Assembly: GCA_902651635.1 (NCBI GenBank)
Contig: CACRSC010000064.1
Location: 57,422 to 121,421 of the forward strand
Length of the DNA stretch: 64,000 bases
Direction of reading: 5' to 3'
Origin: Mastigamoeba balamuthi
Taxonomy: Eukaryota; Evosea; Mastigamoebida; Mastigamoebidae
Shown one piece after another: positions 62,801 to 64,000 of this stretch; position 1 is the stretch's first letter, and each line of letters opens with the position of its first letter. The translations under genes were made by a program, and so were the position numbers. A model generated the notes under the pieces. It searched no databases, was not told the origin of the DNA, and saw nothing but the letters and a program-made list of their open reading frames with translations.

Positions 62801-64000
62801 AGCGGCGCTCCAGAGAGGGCAGTGGGGGAGAGAGAGAACCTTGAGGTTGTCGGGGAGCTCTGTGCGGCCAGCGTAGCCGGGGTTCATGGTGATGAAGATG
62901 CCGGCGGTCTTGTCGAGCGAGATGACCGTGTCGGCGAGCATGAACGTGCGCAGGTTGGCGTGCATGGCGCGCTGGATGGCGCCGATCTGCTCGGCGACGA
63001 CGCTCAGCACCTCGAGCTCGATGCGGTTGAACTCGTCGAGGCAGGCCCAGGCGCCGCTCGAGGCGACGCCCTTGAAGAACTTGCCCATGGCCTGGTTGGT
63101 CAGGCCGTCGCTGCAGTTGAAGACGACGCATTGCTTGGCGATGGCCTTGGCGAGGTCCTTGGACGTCTCGGTCTTGCCCGTCCCTGCGGGGCCCTGCGGG
63201 GCGCCGCCCAGCTGCAGGTTCAGCGCGCCCGTCAGCGTCAGGTAGCACTTGTCCGTCAGCGGCGTGATGACCTGCATGAGGCACAGAACGCGTTAGCAAT
63301 CAACTGAATCTGTTTCGACATCTGTCGAGCAGAGGGGGGGGGGGGAAGGGGAGGCGTACGAGACGGGTCGTGTTGCCGAGGTACTCGTAGCCGTAGTTGA
63401 GGGCCGAGTTGACCATCTTGACGACGAGGTTGTCGCTCTCCCAGTAGGTGCGCAGCTGGCAGACCCACTCGTAGGCCTGCTCCGTCTCGACGTTGGCCTT
63501 GATCAGGGCGGCGACGACATCGCGCTGGTGTATGTCCATGACGATGAGGGCGCCCAGCGTGAGCTTCTCGAGCGTCGTCAGCTCCATCTGGACCATCTTG
63601 GTCAGGTCCTTGAGGCCCTCGAGCAGCTGGTCGTGGTAGACCTTGAGCGCGTCCATGCCCTTGCGGATCGCCTCGGTGACGCCGCGCGTCCAGAAGAGCG
63701 AGTTGCCGGCCAGCACGACCTGCCCGGGCCACTTGCGGATCCAGTCCATGCGCTTCTCGGGCACAAAGTCCTTGAGCGCGTCGATGAGCACCGCGCGGAT
63801 GCTCTGGCGCATCTGGAACTCGACCTCGAGCAGCCAGTTCTCGACAAAGACGGTCGGCGTGATGGGCGCGAGGAACTTGATCTCCTCGCCCTCGGCGCTC
63901 TGCATGGCCGTGACCTCGTGCTTCTCGCCGACAAAGACGAGCGACGAGATGTTCTCGAAGCACTTGTGCAGGTGCGGCTGGACGGCCGTGGGGTCCTTGG
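53898..64000 (-). CDS. DNAH1: Axonemal inner-arm dynein heavy chain, DNAH1 type (5' end outside the window)
   Basis: Motor heavy chain of an axonemal inner-arm dynein. Visible exons: complement(join(53898..54104,54228..54318,54539..54662,54754..56537,56605..56757,56916..57557,57680..58248,58560..59675,59738..60355,60417..62780,62840..63271,63360..>64000)), about 2900 residues covering the end of the linker, AAA1-AAA6, stalk and C-terminal domain. P-loops in order: [13 protein letters not shown] (AAA1), [13 protein letters not shown] (AAA2), [15 protein letters not shown] (AAA3) and [13 protein letters not shown] (AAA4). Stalk-flanking [20 protein letters not shown] and [20 protein letters not shown], plus [20 protein letters not shown] and the end [13 protein letters not shown], fit DNAH1 better than DNAH3/7/12. 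All four P-loop lysines or equivalents are kept except that AAA4 has the usual degenerate GSGR. It implies a working flagellum. Confidence 0.93.

Noticed and set aside
60333-62876. An 847-codon open frame on the plus strand across the dynein gene
   Set aside because: It is antisense to the dynein exon 60417..62780, whose protein matches DNAH1 throughout. The plus frame is Arg/Glu/His-rich with no family pattern, as expected when strong GC bias at third positions suppresses stop codons.
1-64000. Bacterial or giant-virus origin of the window
   Set aside because: The PepD gene and long frames might suggest it, but spliceosomal introns, a eukaryotic tRNA-Pro, condensin, Pol III, PEX16 and dynein genes show a nuclear eukaryotic genome.

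Overview
The window comes from a nuclear genome of a compact, very GC-rich unicellular eukaryote. Nearly every gene carries short spliceosomal introns (about 30-500 nt), genes are often only 100-500 nt apart, and many sit head to head. One gene is an axonemal inner-arm dynein heavy chain (DNAH1 type), so the organism builds a motile flagellum. An RWP-RK regulator, known mainly from Archaeplastida and Amoebozoa, and a Crinkler/RHS-type protein also occur. My best guess is a flagellated amoebozoan or a similar free-living protist; the sequence alone does not settle the lineage. Coding exons below were built by hand from splice signals, reading-phase closure and family similarity. Where a full exon join is given, the summed exon length is a multiple of three.

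Layout. 0.6-8.1 kb: L-threonine dehydrogenase (-), PEX16 (+), a PepD/M20C aminoacyl-histidine dipeptidase (+) and a WW-less Pin1-type parvulin (+). 8.3-18.2 kb: an ankyrin-C2-RapGAP protein with a tRNA-Pro gene inside one intron (-), a phospholipid scramblase (-) and an unidentified 287-residue protein (-). 18.3-24.6 kb: a lower-GC mobile-element graveyard with an LTR-like repeat, a Ty3/gypsy-type integrase fossil and a degraded Helitron-like transposon. 24.8-32.2 kb: glia maturation factor (-), RNA polymerase III subunit RPC5 (+), a gene-free stretch holding a long hairpin, and LTV1 (-). 32.6-38 kb: a Crinkler/RHS-like gene (-) and an AT-rich region with a secreted LRR protein built of fourteen 72-nt one-repeat exons (-). 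38.7-53.3 kb: an F-box protein (-), an ARL5-like GTPase (+), condensin CAP-D2 (-), BuGZ/ZNF207 (+), a PH-C1 protein (+) and an RWP-RK protein (-). 53.9-64 kb: the C-terminal two thirds of a DNAH1-type dynein heavy chain (-), which continues beyond the right edge.

Themes. Most genes are core cell biology: peroxisome biogenesis, 40S assembly, Pol III transcription, mitosis (CAP-D2 and BuGZ share one 123-nt promoter), membrane traffic, actin remodelling and motility. They do not form one pathway. The less ordinary signals are genomic: 5' splice sites of the form GTGCG with a recurring GC-AG subclass (AG|GCRCG), introns placed directly after the ATG, palindromic ATATC-type motifs in almost every promoter, tandemly duplicated promoter and intron segments, and the exon-modular LRR gene.
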